A stretch of DNA of 55,577 bases from Pseudomonadota bacterium (GTDB taxonomy: Bacteria > Pseudomonadota > Alphaproteobacteria > Sphingomonadales > Sphingomonadaceae), in NCBI GenBank assembly GCA_023400405.1, contig JAEXFD010000060.1, positions 1 to 55,577 of the forward strand, in the 5' to 3' direction. Below the pieces are notes generated by a model. That model did not search any database. It was not told the origin of the DNA and was given only the letters and a program-made list of their open reading frames with translations. Positions 9,271-16,694 of this stretch are shown here, one piece after another. The translations under genes were made by a program, and so were the position numbers. Positions within the stretch are counted from its first letter, which is position 1. Every line of letters begins with the position of its first letter.

Positions 9271-9370
9271 TGCTCCCCGGCGAAGGCCGGGGCCCAGCTG
9301 CCGGCGGCTGCAATCGCGCCCCGTCGCTTCGGCTTCGTGGAAACTGGACCCCGGCCTTCGCCGGGGAGCA
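9271..9370. repeat. Inverted pair of REP-like palindromes (CCCCGGC family)
   Basis: GCTCCCCGGCGAAGGCCGGGG at about 9272-9292 and its inverted copy ending at 9370 flank about 50 bases. Each arm is itself a hairpin. The pair sits at the convergent junction of the small membrane protein and S24 repressor genes. Such paired palindromes (BIME-like) recur at several intergenic sites here. Confidence 0.75.
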
Positions 9371-9387
9371 ACCACTCCTCAGGAGAG

Positions 9388-10008
9388 CTATAGCGAACGG
9401 CCGAGCCAGACGACGCGGCCGATCACTTCGATCTCTCGCGGCCTGGCGAGGCGCACCGGCCAGGCCGGATTGTCCGAGACGATCTCGACGCCGTCAGCTA
9501 CCGGCCGCAGCCTTTTGACCACCAGTTCGCCATCGAGCCGCACGACGAACACGCCGCCGCGCGGATCGAGCCGCTGGCGGTCGCGATCGACCAGGATCTC
9601 GTCGCCGTCCGCCAGGGTCGGCAGCATCGAATCGCCCTCGACATGGATGAGCGATGCCGCTTCGGCGCGCACGCCGAGCTCGCGCAGCAGCGCCGGCGAA
9701 AAGGCGCCGGGCTGCCGCCGCCGCTCGACATCGACCCACCCGCCCGGCCCCGCCGACGCCCCGACGTCAAGCCGTGGCACCTCGATCAAGCCATCGGCCT
9801 CGGGCCCGCCCAGCCGCGCCTCCGCCACGCCGAAATAGCGGGCGAGCAGCGCGCGGTCCCGCTCGGCGAGCAATCGCGGCGTGCCGCGCACCAGATATTG
9901 CTGGAGATAGGCCAGGTTGCGCCCGAGCAGCCGCGACAACTCCGAGAGGTTCGCTCCCGTTTGCGCGATCAACGCGGCCAAGGCCGCCCGCTGCTCCGCC
10001 GGCTCCAT
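9388..10008 (-). CDS. S24 (LexA/CI-like) repressor-peptidase
   Basis: A 206-residue regulator. The N-terminal 60 residues resemble a helix-turn-helix (GANLSELSRLLGRNLAYLQQYL). The C-terminal half is a LexA/CI-type S24 autoprotease: catalytic Ser in HVEGDSMLPTLADGDEI and Lys in ELVVKRL. In the family, activated RecA triggers self-cleavage and loss of repression; whether that holds here is unknown. It is divergent from two small genes across a perfect palindrome (10022-10041), the probable operator. GGAG precedes the ATG. The layout resembles a phage immunity switch, but no phage genes are visible. Confidence 0.88.
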   Translation of the reverse strand: MEPAEQRAALAALIAQTGANLSELSRLLGRNLAYLQQYLVRGTPRLLAERDRALLARYFGVAEARLGGPEADGLIEVPRLDVGASAGPGGWVDVERRRQPGAFSPALLRELGVRAEAASLIHVEGDSMLPTLADGDEILVDRDRQRLDPRGGVFVVRLDGELVVKRLRPVADGVEIVSDNPAWPVRLARPREIEVIGRVVWLGRSL

Positions 10009-10021
10009 AGCCGCTCCATAC

Positions 10022-10041
10022 GTCTAGGATTTTTCCTAGAC
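10022..10041. promoter_or_regulatory. Perfect palindromic operator (GTCTAGGA-N4-TCCTAGAC)
   Basis: Two 8-base arms with no mismatch are separated by TTTT. A third half-site-like TAGGA follows at 10046-10050. It lies 13 bases upstream of the S24 repressor start and 58 bases before the divergent gene. It can therefore serve both promoters. It does not match the alphaproteobacterial LexA box (GTTC-type), so the adjacent S24 protein is the better candidate ligand. Confidence 0.65.
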
Positions 10042-10099
10042 AAGTAGGAAATCAAGAACAAACTACGAACATTCAACGGCGACTCGCATGGAGAAGACA

Positions 10100-10282
10100 A
10101 TGTGCGTGCAGTGGAAGGTGGAGCGGTTCCTCCGGGAATCGCGGATGACGGCAGCCAGGTTCGGCCGGCTGGCAGTGCGCGATCCGCGCCTGGTGTTCGA
10201 TATGCGCAAGGGCCGCGAGCCCGGCAGGCGCATGATCGCGCGGATCGAGGCATTTCTCGCCGCGCAGGAGCAGGACCGATGA
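10100..10282 (+). CDS. Small Cro-like/HTH hypothetical protein
   Basis: 60 basic residues starting MCVQWKVERFLRESRMTAAR. The pattern RFGRLAVRDPRLVFDMRKGRE followed by RMIARIEAFL resembles a short helix-turn-helix module in which 'DMRKGRE' would sit at the end of a recognition helix. I chose the ATG at 10100 because GGAG lies 8 bases upstream; the ATG at 10088 has no ribosome site. The stop overlaps the next gene by 4 bases (ATGA). The partner position opposite an S24 repressor suggests a Cro-like role, by inference only. Confidence 0.65.
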   Translation: MCVQWKVERFLRESRMTAARFGRLAVRDPRLVFDMRKGREPGRRMIARIEAFLAAQEQDR

Positions 10283-10590
10283 GCCGCGGTCCGGATGCCG
10301 ACACGCTGCTCGTCCGCGCGATCGAACGGAGCGCGGACCAGGCCGGTTACGCGGTGGAGGTGCGGAGTGATTGGAAGCGCTGGGCCAGCGCGACGTTCAC
10401 CGGCGCGCGGCACATCGTCTCGCTGAATGGGCGCGCATCGCCGGGGCTGGACGCCTGGCTTGCGGGGCTGCCCGAGGCCGAATTCGCGCTCCGAGGCCAT
10501 CTGGTGGCCGATCTCGCGGTCGAGCAGGTGCGCCGCGACGGCGAGGCGGTGCAGGTGTCGCTGGGCGTGCTGACGGTCGAGCAGCGCTGA
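10279..10590 (+). CDS. Hypothetical protein coupled to the Cro-like gene
   Basis: 103 residues, no signal peptide or membrane segment. The sequence (VEVRSDWKRWASATFTGARH, then ELALRGH-like FALRGHLVADLAV) predicts a mixed alpha/beta fold. It overlaps the preceding HTH gene by ATGA, so translation is probably coupled. I do not recognise the family. Composition is like its neighbours. Confidence 0.65.
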   Translation: MSRGPDADTLLVRAIERSADQAGYAVEVRSDWKRWASATFTGARHIVSLNGRASPGLDAWLAGLPEAEFALRGHLVADLAVEQVRRDGEAVQVSLGVLTVEQR

Positions 10591-10621
10591 CGGAGCATTG
10601 AATTGGCTCGGGCCGCCGTTG

Positions 10622-10768
10622 ATCTTGGCGAAAGCCCTCCCCCTTGATGGGGGAGGGTTGGGTGGGGGTGACCTCTCCTCATGGTTCCGCCCTTTGTGGT
10701 GTGGTCACCCTCACCCGCCCGCCGCTTCGGGGGGGGCCCCTCCCTCTCCCATCAAGGGAGAGGGGTTT
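10622..10768. repeat. Inverted pair of GGGGGAGGG-type palindromes
   Basis: CCCTCCCCCTTGATGGGGGAGG (hairpin, about 10630-10655) followed by GGGTGGGGGTGACC faces GGTCACCCTCACCC and a second hairpin, CCCTCTCCCATCAAGGGAGAGG, near 10740-10768. The two units are inverted copies of each other. They fill the junction between the hypothetical gene and the convergent FKBP gene. The family recurs at 28190-28360. Confidence 0.75.
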
Positions 10769-10774
10769 GGAACA

Positions 10775-11404
10775 TTAGCGGGGTTGCGGGCCTTCCGGGC
10801 CGCCCGGCTGCGGGCCCCCGGGGCCACCCGGCGCGCCGCCCTGCTGCTGTTGCTGCTGCATCATCATCTGCTGCATCATCATCTGGCGGAGCTGCTCGGC
10901 AGGAATCAGCTCGTTCATCTCGATGTCGAAGATCAGCACCTGGCCATAGAGCGGATGCTGCGGGCCGGCATCGTTATAGCCGATCTGGGGCGGGAGCCAG
11001 AAGCGGTACTTCGAGCCCTTGTTCATCAGCTTCAGCGCTTCGTCAAAGCCCTTGATCGTGCGGCCCTGGCCAACCGGCACCTGGAGCGGTGCGCTCGGCT
11101 GGAAGATCGTGCCGTCACGCTTGGTGCCCGAAACGGTCACTGCCGCGCCGTCGCCATCGACCGCGTTCGGGCCGGTGCCGGCCTTCAGCTCCTGATATTG
11201 CAGGCCCGAGGCGGTGGTGTGCACGCCGAGCCGGCCCTTGTTCCAGGCGAGGAACTGATCGGCGGTGCCCTTGCTCGCCGCCGCGGCGCGCGTGCCCGAC
11301 CAGGCCAGCGCCAGCGCCGCCACCACCGCGACGATGATGCCGAGCCAGAGCCACAGCGTGTAGCTGCGCTTGAGGGGCTGGAGCGGAACGGCGGTCACGG
11401 ACAT
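10775..11404 (-). CDS. Membrane-anchored FKBP-type peptidyl-prolyl isomerase
   Basis: 209 residues. One N-terminal membrane helix (about 17-37, LWLGIIVAVVAALALAW) anchors the protein facing the periplasm. An FKBP fold follows (about 60-165) with GTIFQPS, VGQGRTIKGFDEALKLM, WLPPQIGYND and LIFDIEMNEL. The tail from about 170 is Met/Gln-rich (MMMQQMMMQQQQQQ), then Gly/Pro-rich, and probably disordered. FKBPs speed cis-trans proline isomerisation during folding. It lies downstream of rpsU on the same strand; a similar rpsU neighbourhood may favour co-expression. Confidence 0.92.
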   Translation of the reverse strand: MSVTAVPLQPLKRSYTLWLWLGIIVAVVAALALAWSGTRAAAASKGTADQFLAWNKGRLGVHTTASGLQYQELKAGTGPNAVDGDGAAVTVSGTKRDGTIFQPSAPLQVPVGQGRTIKGFDEALKLMNKGSKYRFWLPPQIGYNDAGPQHPLYGQVLIFDIEMNELIPAEQLRQMMMQQMMMQQQQQQGGAPGGPGGPQPGGPEGPQPR

Positions 11405-11492
11405 GCGAAGGGCTCCAGGCGCGAAGGGCTAGCCGAAAATCAGGCAGTCACGGGCATCCGCGCGCCGTGGCAGCACGCGGAGGCCAGTGAAA

Positions 11493-11699
11493 TCAGCGGG
11501 CGCTGTCGCGCTCGGCGCGCTTGCGCTCGAGCTTGCGCGCGCGGCGGACCGCGGCGGCGCGCTCGCGGGCGCGCTTCTCGCTCGGCTTCTCGTAATGACG
11601 GCGGAGCTTCATCTCGCGATAGACGCCCTCACGCTGCAGCTTCTTCTTGAGCGCGCGCAGCGCCTGGTCGACATTGTTGTCGCGAACGATGATTTGCAT
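11493..11699 (-). CDS. rpsU: 30S ribosomal protein S21
   Basis: 68 residues beginning MQIIVRDNNVDQALRALKKK, the classic S21 start, with a very basic C-terminal helix (RARERAAAVRRARKLERKRA). S21 binds the small subunit near the 16S 3' end and helps initiation. Length and sequence match the alphaproteobacterial family. Single gene with the FKBP gene next downstream. Confidence 0.98.
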   Translation of the reverse strand: MQIIVRDNNVDQALRALKKKLQREGVYREMKLRRHYEKPSEKRARERAAAVRRARKLERKRAERDSAR

Positions 11700-11831
11700 A
11701 AAGCCGTCAGTGCTCCAGTCTTCAATTCAATAGAAAAGGGTTCGCCGGAACGCAGGGTTGCGGCGTGCTGGCGAGCCCCTATCAGCGCAAAGGGCGCTTT
11801 TCAAGGGAAAGCTGCACGTTTCGCGCTGGCT

Positions 11832-12401
11832 CTACGCCTGGCAGAGGCCGATCCGGCGGCCAGTGGCGCGCAGGCGGATCGCGGCATAGCCGGATTGGCC
11901 CTGGGTGCCGGACTTCTGGTCGATCACCACGTCGAAGCCGGTTTTCCCCATCGTTCCATTGGCGAGCACCACCGTCTGCGGGCCGCCCGGCTGGCCGCAA
12001 TGAATCTCGACGTCGAGCTTGCCGCCCTTCTGGACATAATGCGGGAAGGTGCAGGTGCCGGCGACCTTTTCGAGATTGTCGATGTCGAGCGGCTTGAGGT
12101 CCGCCGCGGTCTGGCACTTGGTGGCGTGGCGCTCCTGCCGCTTGACCGCGGCGAGCTGCGCGTCGCGATCGGCGCCGGCGGGATAGCCCGACAGGTCCGC
12201 GGTCACGACCTGCATTGTGGTCTCCCACTCGCCCGGCTGCATCTCCGTCTTCTTGCGCGCCGCCTTGGCGACCCCCGAGACTTCGGCGGTCGTCGCATTG
12301 GTCAGTTCGATCTCGCCGGTCTCTGCGGCCCGCTTCTCGGCGGCCGACTGGCAGCCGGCCAGGACAAGGGCGGCGGCGATGGGCAGGACGGCAGCGCGCA
12401 T
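11832..12401 (-). CDS. DUF3617-type lipoprotein
   Basis: 189 residues with a lipoprotein signal peptide (AAALVLAGC, Cys about 17). The mature part contains the WETT...V start (QPGEWETTMQVV), two Cys around KCQTAADLKPLD and GTCTFPHY, and a final C in GRRIGLCQA. This pattern is typical of DUF3617 proteins, periplasmic proteins of unknown function common in sphingomonads. AGAGGAAA precedes the ATG at 12401. Confidence 0.82.
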   Translation of the reverse strand: MRAAVLPIAAALVLAGCQSAAEKRAAETGEIELTNATTAEVSGVAKAARKKTEMQPGEWETTMQVVTADLSGYPAGADRDAQLAAVKRQERHATKCQTAADLKPLDIDNLEKVAGTCTFPHYVQKGGKLDVEIHCGQPGGPQTVVLANGTMGKTGFDVVIDQKSGTQGQSGYAAIRLRATGRRIGLCQA

Positions 12402-12488
12402 GGTCAGGATTTCCTCTCCGGTCTCGCCGCGCGTCTCACCCGATCCGGCGGGCAAAGACAAGCGCGAATGCCTTGCTATAGTGCCGCG

Positions 12489-13772
12489 ATGCCCAGCGCC
12501 GACAGCTCCTCGCCGCCCCGCCACCGCCTGCGCTCGATTCTCGGCGGATCGGCGGGAAACCTGGTCGAATGGTATGACTGGTATGCCTATGCGGTGCTCG
12601 CCAGCTATCTGGCGCCGCATTATTTCCCGGACACCGCGTCGAAGGACCTCAACGCCTGGGCGGTGTTCGCGGTGGGCTTCTTCATGCGGCCGATCGGCGG
12701 CTGGCTGATGGGGGTCTATGGCGATCGCCACGGGCGCAAGGCCGGGCTTACCTTGTCGGTGAGCCTGATGTGCGTCGGCTCGCTGATCATCGCCCTGACC
12801 CCCGACTATGCCGCGATCGGCTGGCCGGCGACGATCGCGCTGATCGTCGCGCGGCTGATCCAGGGGCTGAGCCTGGGCGGCGAATATGGCGCGAGCGCCA
12901 CCTATCTCTCGGAAATGGCCGGGCGGCGACACCGCGGCTTCTTCTCGAGCTTCCAGTACGTCACGCTGATCTCGGGCCAGCTCGTCGCGCTGTTCGTGCT
13001 GCTGATCCTCCAGGCGGCGATGGGCGAGGCGGCGCTGAAGCAATGGGGCTGGCGCATTCCGTTCGCGGTGGGGGCAGCACTGGCGCTGCTCGTCTTCTGG
13101 CTGCGCCGCCGGCTGGCCGAGACCGAGAGCTTCGAGAAGCGCGATGCCCGCCGCCCCTCCGGCGCACTGGCGCTGCTGCGCGATCATCCGCGCGAAGCGG
13201 CGATGGTGATACTGCTCACCGCGGGCGGAACCCTCGCCTTCTATGCCTATACCATCTACCCGATCGCCTTCCTCAAGAAGACCGCGGGGTTTTCCGACGC
13301 GGCGGCGACCCAGGTGAACGCGGCGGCGCTGTTCGTGTTCATGGCGATCCAGCCGCTCGCCGGCGCGCTGTCCGACCGGATCGGCCGCAAGCCGCTGATG
13401 GTGGGGTTCGGAGTGTTGGGGACGCTATTAAGCACCCCGATCTTCGTCGCGCTGGAGCAGGTGCGTGACGGCTGGACCGCCTTCGCGCTGATGACCGGCG
13501 CGCTGGTGATCGTCACCGGCTATACCTCGATCAACGCGGTGGTGAAGGCCGAGCTGTTTCCGGCGCATATCCGCACGCTGGGCGTCGCCCTGCCCTATGC
13601 GCTGGCCAATGCGATCTTCGGCGGGACGGCGCCCTATGTCGCCTTATGGTTCAAGGATGCGGGGTGGGAGCGCGGCTTCTATTGGTACGTCACCGCGATG
13701 ATCGCCACATCGCTCGTCACGTATCTGCGGATGCGCGACACCGCGAAGCACTCGCGCATCCTCGAGGATTGA
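12489..13772 (+). CDS. MFS permease of the metabolite:H+ symporter family
   Basis: 427 residues, about 12 membrane helices. The N-terminal GSAGNLVEWYDWYAY motif and GGWLMGVYGDRHGRK loop place it in the MHS family (KgtP/ProP-like), which imports dicarboxylates, citrate, osmolytes or similar solutes with protons. The RLIQGLSLGGEYGASATYL helix and the second-half DRIGRKPLM loop are intact. The start is ATG 12489 or 12468, neither with a clear ribosome site. Substrate unknown. Converges with the receiver gene after 7 bases. Confidence 0.93.
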   Translation: MPSADSSSPPRHRLRSILGGSAGNLVEWYDWYAYAVLASYLAPHYFPDTASKDLNAWAVFAVGFFMRPIGGWLMGVYGDRHGRKAGLTLSVSLMCVGSLIIALTPDYAAIGWPATIALIVARLIQGLSLGGEYGASATYLSEMAGRRHRGFFSSFQYVTLISGQLVALFVLLILQAAMGEAALKQWGWRIPFAVGAALALLVFWLRRRLAETESFEKRDARRPSGALALLRDHPREAAMVILLTAGGTLAFYAYTIYPIAFLKKTAGFSDAAATQVNAAALFVFMAIQPLAGALSDRIGRKPLMVGFGVLGTLLSTPIFVALEQVRDGWTAFALMTGALVIVTGYTSINAVVKAELFPAHIRTLGVALPYALANAIFGGTAPYVALWFKDAGWERGFYWYVTAMIATSLVTYLRMRDTAKHSRILED

Positions 13773-13779
13773 AGGCGCC

Positions 13780-14166
13780 TCAGCCGAGCGTGCCGCCGCC
13801 CCTTAGCGCCAGCACGCGGCCGATCGAATCGAACAGCGCGTCCATCGCCACCGGCTTGAACAGGACGTCGTCGGCGCCCACTGCCAGGCAGCGTTCGCGC
13901 AGGTCGACGGCAGTATCGGCCGTGACTACGATCACCGGCAGCTCGCCCTTGGCGTCGCCCCGCGCGCGGATGCGGCGGATCGTCTCGAAGCCGTCGGTGC
14001 CGGGCATGCGAAGATCGACCAGGACGACGTCGAACGTCTCCGCGTCCAGCATCGCCAGGCCTTCCTCGGCCCAGCCGGCCTCGGCCATGGTCGCGCCCGC
14101 GACGTCGAGCATGTCCTTCACGACCCGACGATTCATCGGATCGTCTTCGATGAAAAGGATGTTCAC
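13780..14166 (-). CDS. Single-domain response regulator (CheY-like)
   Basis: A stand-alone receiver of about 128 residues. Key residues are the acidic pair in NILFIEDDP, the phospho-acceptor Asp in VVLVDLRMPG, Thr in VVTADT and Lys in VLFKPV. It has no output domain, so it acts by protein contact. I favour the GTG at 14166, which is preceded by GGAAGGGCAGGAC; an ATG at 14202 would add 12 non-conserved residues. It lies directly downstream of the hybrid kinase gene, its likely partner. Confidence 0.88.
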   Translation of the reverse strand: MNILFIEDDPMNRRVVKDMLDVAGATMAEAGWAEEGLAMLDAETFDVVLVDLRMPGTDGFETIRRIRARGDAKGELPVIVVTADTAVDLRERCLAVGADDVLFKPVAMDALFDSIGRVLALRGGGTLG

Positions 14167-14240
14167 GTCCTGCCCTTCCGGGCGGAGCGCATGGACCAGC
14201 AACGAGCGACCGTCTTTATCATATTTACTGCGCTATCGCC

Positions 14241-16694
14241 TTACGCGGCCCGCGAAACAAGCGGATCGCCGCCATCCCCATCGGTTTTTTCTTCCGCAGG
14301 CGGAATGATAGCATCGACCAGGGCTGCTCCGCCAATGGGTTTTTCCACTACGGCCTGAGCGCCTGCGTCGATGAGTTCTGACCGGGTCTCAGCATCGGGC
14401 GCGGCCCAGAGCACGGCGATCCGTGCCTCGCGGGCGGCGGCGCGCAGGTGCCGCAAGGCCGCGAACGGGCCGGTCTCCCCGGCCTTCAGGCTCATTTCAT
14501 CGGCAATGAGGTCGGTCACGTCGCCGCTCCGGAGCAGGGGCTCGGCCTCTTCGGACGAAGCCACGAAGCGGAGCGTCGCGGCATGCGGCTCGAACAGCGT
14601 GCGGAGCATCGAGCGCGCGATCGGATTGCGATCGAGGATCACCATGTTCCGCCCTTCGAGCCGGGTCTCGACGACGACCGCCGGTGCCTCCGCGGGAACC
14701 AGCGGCAAGTCCAGCGTGAAGGTCGATCCCTTGCCCAGCTCGCTCGCCACCGTGATGTCACCCCCCATCGCGCGCGCGAGGTTTCGGCAGATGGCGAGCC
14801 CCAGGCCGCTGCCGCCGAAGCGACGGGTGGTGCTGGCATCGACCTGGCGGAAGCTCTCGAAAACCTCGTCGAGCTTGGCCGGCGGAATGCCGATGCCGCT
14901 GTCCGCTATCACGATCCTCAGCCGGCGCGCCTCGCCCTCCCCTTCGTCGAGCGCCCGAATCGTGACGCCGCCCCTTTCGGTGAACTTGATCGCATTGGAG
15001 AGGAGATTGAAGACGACCTGGCGCAGCCGCGCCGCATCGCCGACGATCCAGTGCGGCGCATGGCTGAGCTCGCGGCGGAAGCCCAGCCCCTTGGCGCGGG
15101 CCTGCTCCTCCCAGAGCCGGGTGACGTCGGCGAGGACGGCGCACAGGTCCATCGGCTCGGCTTCGACCGACATGTTGCCGGTCTCCATCTTGGCCATGTC
15201 GAGAATGTCGTCGACGAGTGCCCGTATGGTCACGCCCGCGTCGCGCACGATGCCGAGCCGCTCGCGGGTCGGGGCTGCGAGCGCCGGGTCGGCGAGCATG
15301 ACCTGGGTCATGCCCAGGATGCCGTTGAGCGGCGTGCGGATCTCGTGGCTGGTCGTCGCGAGGAACTCGGTCCGCGCCTGCAGCGCCTTTTCGAGCTCCG
15401 CATTGGTCTTGCCGAGCACGATGTTGGCGGCGCGCACCTTGCTGCGGCTGCGGTGGATGGTGACGAGTCCCCAGGCGAGCGCCGCCATCACGATCAGCGT
15501 CGCGCCGCCGGCGAGCAGGAAGAGGCTGCGCTGGAACCGCGCCTTGCGCGCCTGCTCCTCATTCTGGAGCGAGAGAATCTTGTTCTGCTGCTGGGCATAG
15601 TTGAAGCGCGCGGCCATCAGCGCGGCACCGGTCGTCGTCGCGACCTTGGTCGCCTCGTCGGTCAGCCGCCGCACCGCTTCGAGATGCGCCAGCGCCTGCC
15701 GGGAGTCGCCGACCTTGGTGTAGATGTCGTAGGCGTAGAGGTGGGCGTAACGGAACTCATTGGTGGTCTTTTTGAGATCGCGGCCGGCGAAGCACTCCCG
15801 GATCAGACGGAGTGCCGCTACATAATCGCCTCGATCAGCAGCCAGTCTCGCCCCGGTGGCCAGCAATGCGCTTTTTAGCCCGGGGTCGTCCATTCCTTGG
15901 ATCAATCGAAAGGCACGATCGAGTGATCGCTGTGCCGGCTCGACTTGCTTGAGGCTGGCCTGCGCCCTTGCCAGATTGCTCAGCATCCGTGCCTCGAGCA
16001 AGGGCTTCTGCATATCCCGTGCAAGGTTGAGCGCGGCTTCGTACTCTTTGCTTGCCTCGGGAAATCTTCCCAATGTCATCAGGACGTTCGCGCGATTATT
16101 GTGCAGCGTGAACGAGAGGATGGGATCGTCACCGTACAGCTCTGCTGCCTGACGGAAATATTGTTCGGCACGCCCGTCATCATTCGCGGCACTATAAAGA
16201 GTGCCAATGTTCTGAAGGGCCACCGCTTGGCTTCGGGGTTCGTCGACCGCGCCGAAAATTCGGAACGCGGCTTGATAGTTGTTCAACGCGTCGACCACTT
16301 GGTTGCGGTTCATGAAAAGCGCACCCTGGGACATCAGCAGGTCGCCGCGCAGCTTGATCGGTTCCGTGATCGGAGCCACGAGACGAAGGCCATCGATCAG
16401 CAGCGGTGCGGCCTTAGCGGGCGCGTTGCTGCGCAGATGGGCCTCGGCTGCCAGCCACCGCGCCGTCGCGAGCGCCAGGGCGCGTGTGCGCGGATCAGCC
16501 AGCGCTCTGCCCTGCGCATCGATTTGCACGGCATGCCGCAACGCTGCCGCCTGGTCGCCGAGCATACTCTCTTTGGCCGCCGCGACTTCTGATTGGATCG
16601 TCGGCGGGAATTCCGGCGCGTCCGCCGCAAGCGCCGGGATCGCGGGGGGGATCAGAAGCACCAGCAGGAGCGCGAAAAGCATAAAGGCGCGCAT
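14241..16694 (-). CDS. TPR-containing hybrid sensor histidine kinase
   Basis: 817 residues. Signal peptide (1-23), a periplasmic array of TPR-like helices (about 60-345), one membrane helix (about 388-410) and a short coiled linker. HisKA follows with the phospho-His in FLATTSHEIRTPLNG, and HATPase with N box NLLSNAIKFT and G boxes DSGIGIPP and GSGLGLAICRN. A C-terminal receiver-like domain (about 680-800) has Asp in DLIADEMSL and Lys in VVEKPI, but its N-terminal acidic cluster is weak (ILDRNP). A periplasmic TPR sensor suggests detection of a protein or peptide. Its start overlaps the upstream EAL gene stop (TGATG), so translation is coupled. Confidence 0.93.
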   Translation of the reverse strand: MRAFMLFALLLVLLIPPAIPALAADAPEFPPTIQSEVAAAKESMLGDQAAALRHAVQIDAQGRALADPRTRALALATARWLAAEAHLRSNAPAKAAPLLIDGLRLVAPITEPIKLRGDLLMSQGALFMNRNQVVDALNNYQAAFRIFGAVDEPRSQAVALQNIGTLYSAANDDGRAEQYFRQAAELYGDDPILSFTLHNNRANVLMTLGRFPEASKEYEAALNLARDMQKPLLEARMLSNLARAQASLKQVEPAQRSLDRAFRLIQGMDDPGLKSALLATGARLAADRGDYVAALRLIRECFAGRDLKKTTNEFRYAHLYAYDIYTKVGDSRQALAHLEAVRRLTDEATKVATTTGAALMAARFNYAQQQNKILSLQNEEQARKARFQRSLFLLAGGATLIVMAALAWGLVTIHRSRSKVRAANIVLGKTNAELEKALQARTEFLATTSHEIRTPLNGILGMTQVMLADPALAAPTRERLGIVRDAGVTIRALVDDILDMAKMETGNMSVEAEPMDLCAVLADVTRLWEEQARAKGLGFRRELSHAPHWIVGDAARLRQVVFNLLSNAIKFTERGGVTIRALDEGEGEARRLRIVIADSGIGIPPAKLDEVFESFRQVDASTTRRFGGSGLGLAICRNLARAMGGDITVASELGKGSTFTLDLPLVPAEAPAVVVETRLEGRNMVILDRNPIARSMLRTLFEPHAATLRFVASSEEAEPLLRSGDVTDLIADEMSLKAGETGPFAALRHLRAAAREARIAVLWAAPDAETRSELIDAGAQAVVEKPIGGAALVDAIIPPAEEKTDGDGGDPLVSRAA

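Noticed and set aside
9388..10590. Prophage
   Set aside because: Only the repressor-like switch is present; no integrase, structural or lysis genes flank it.
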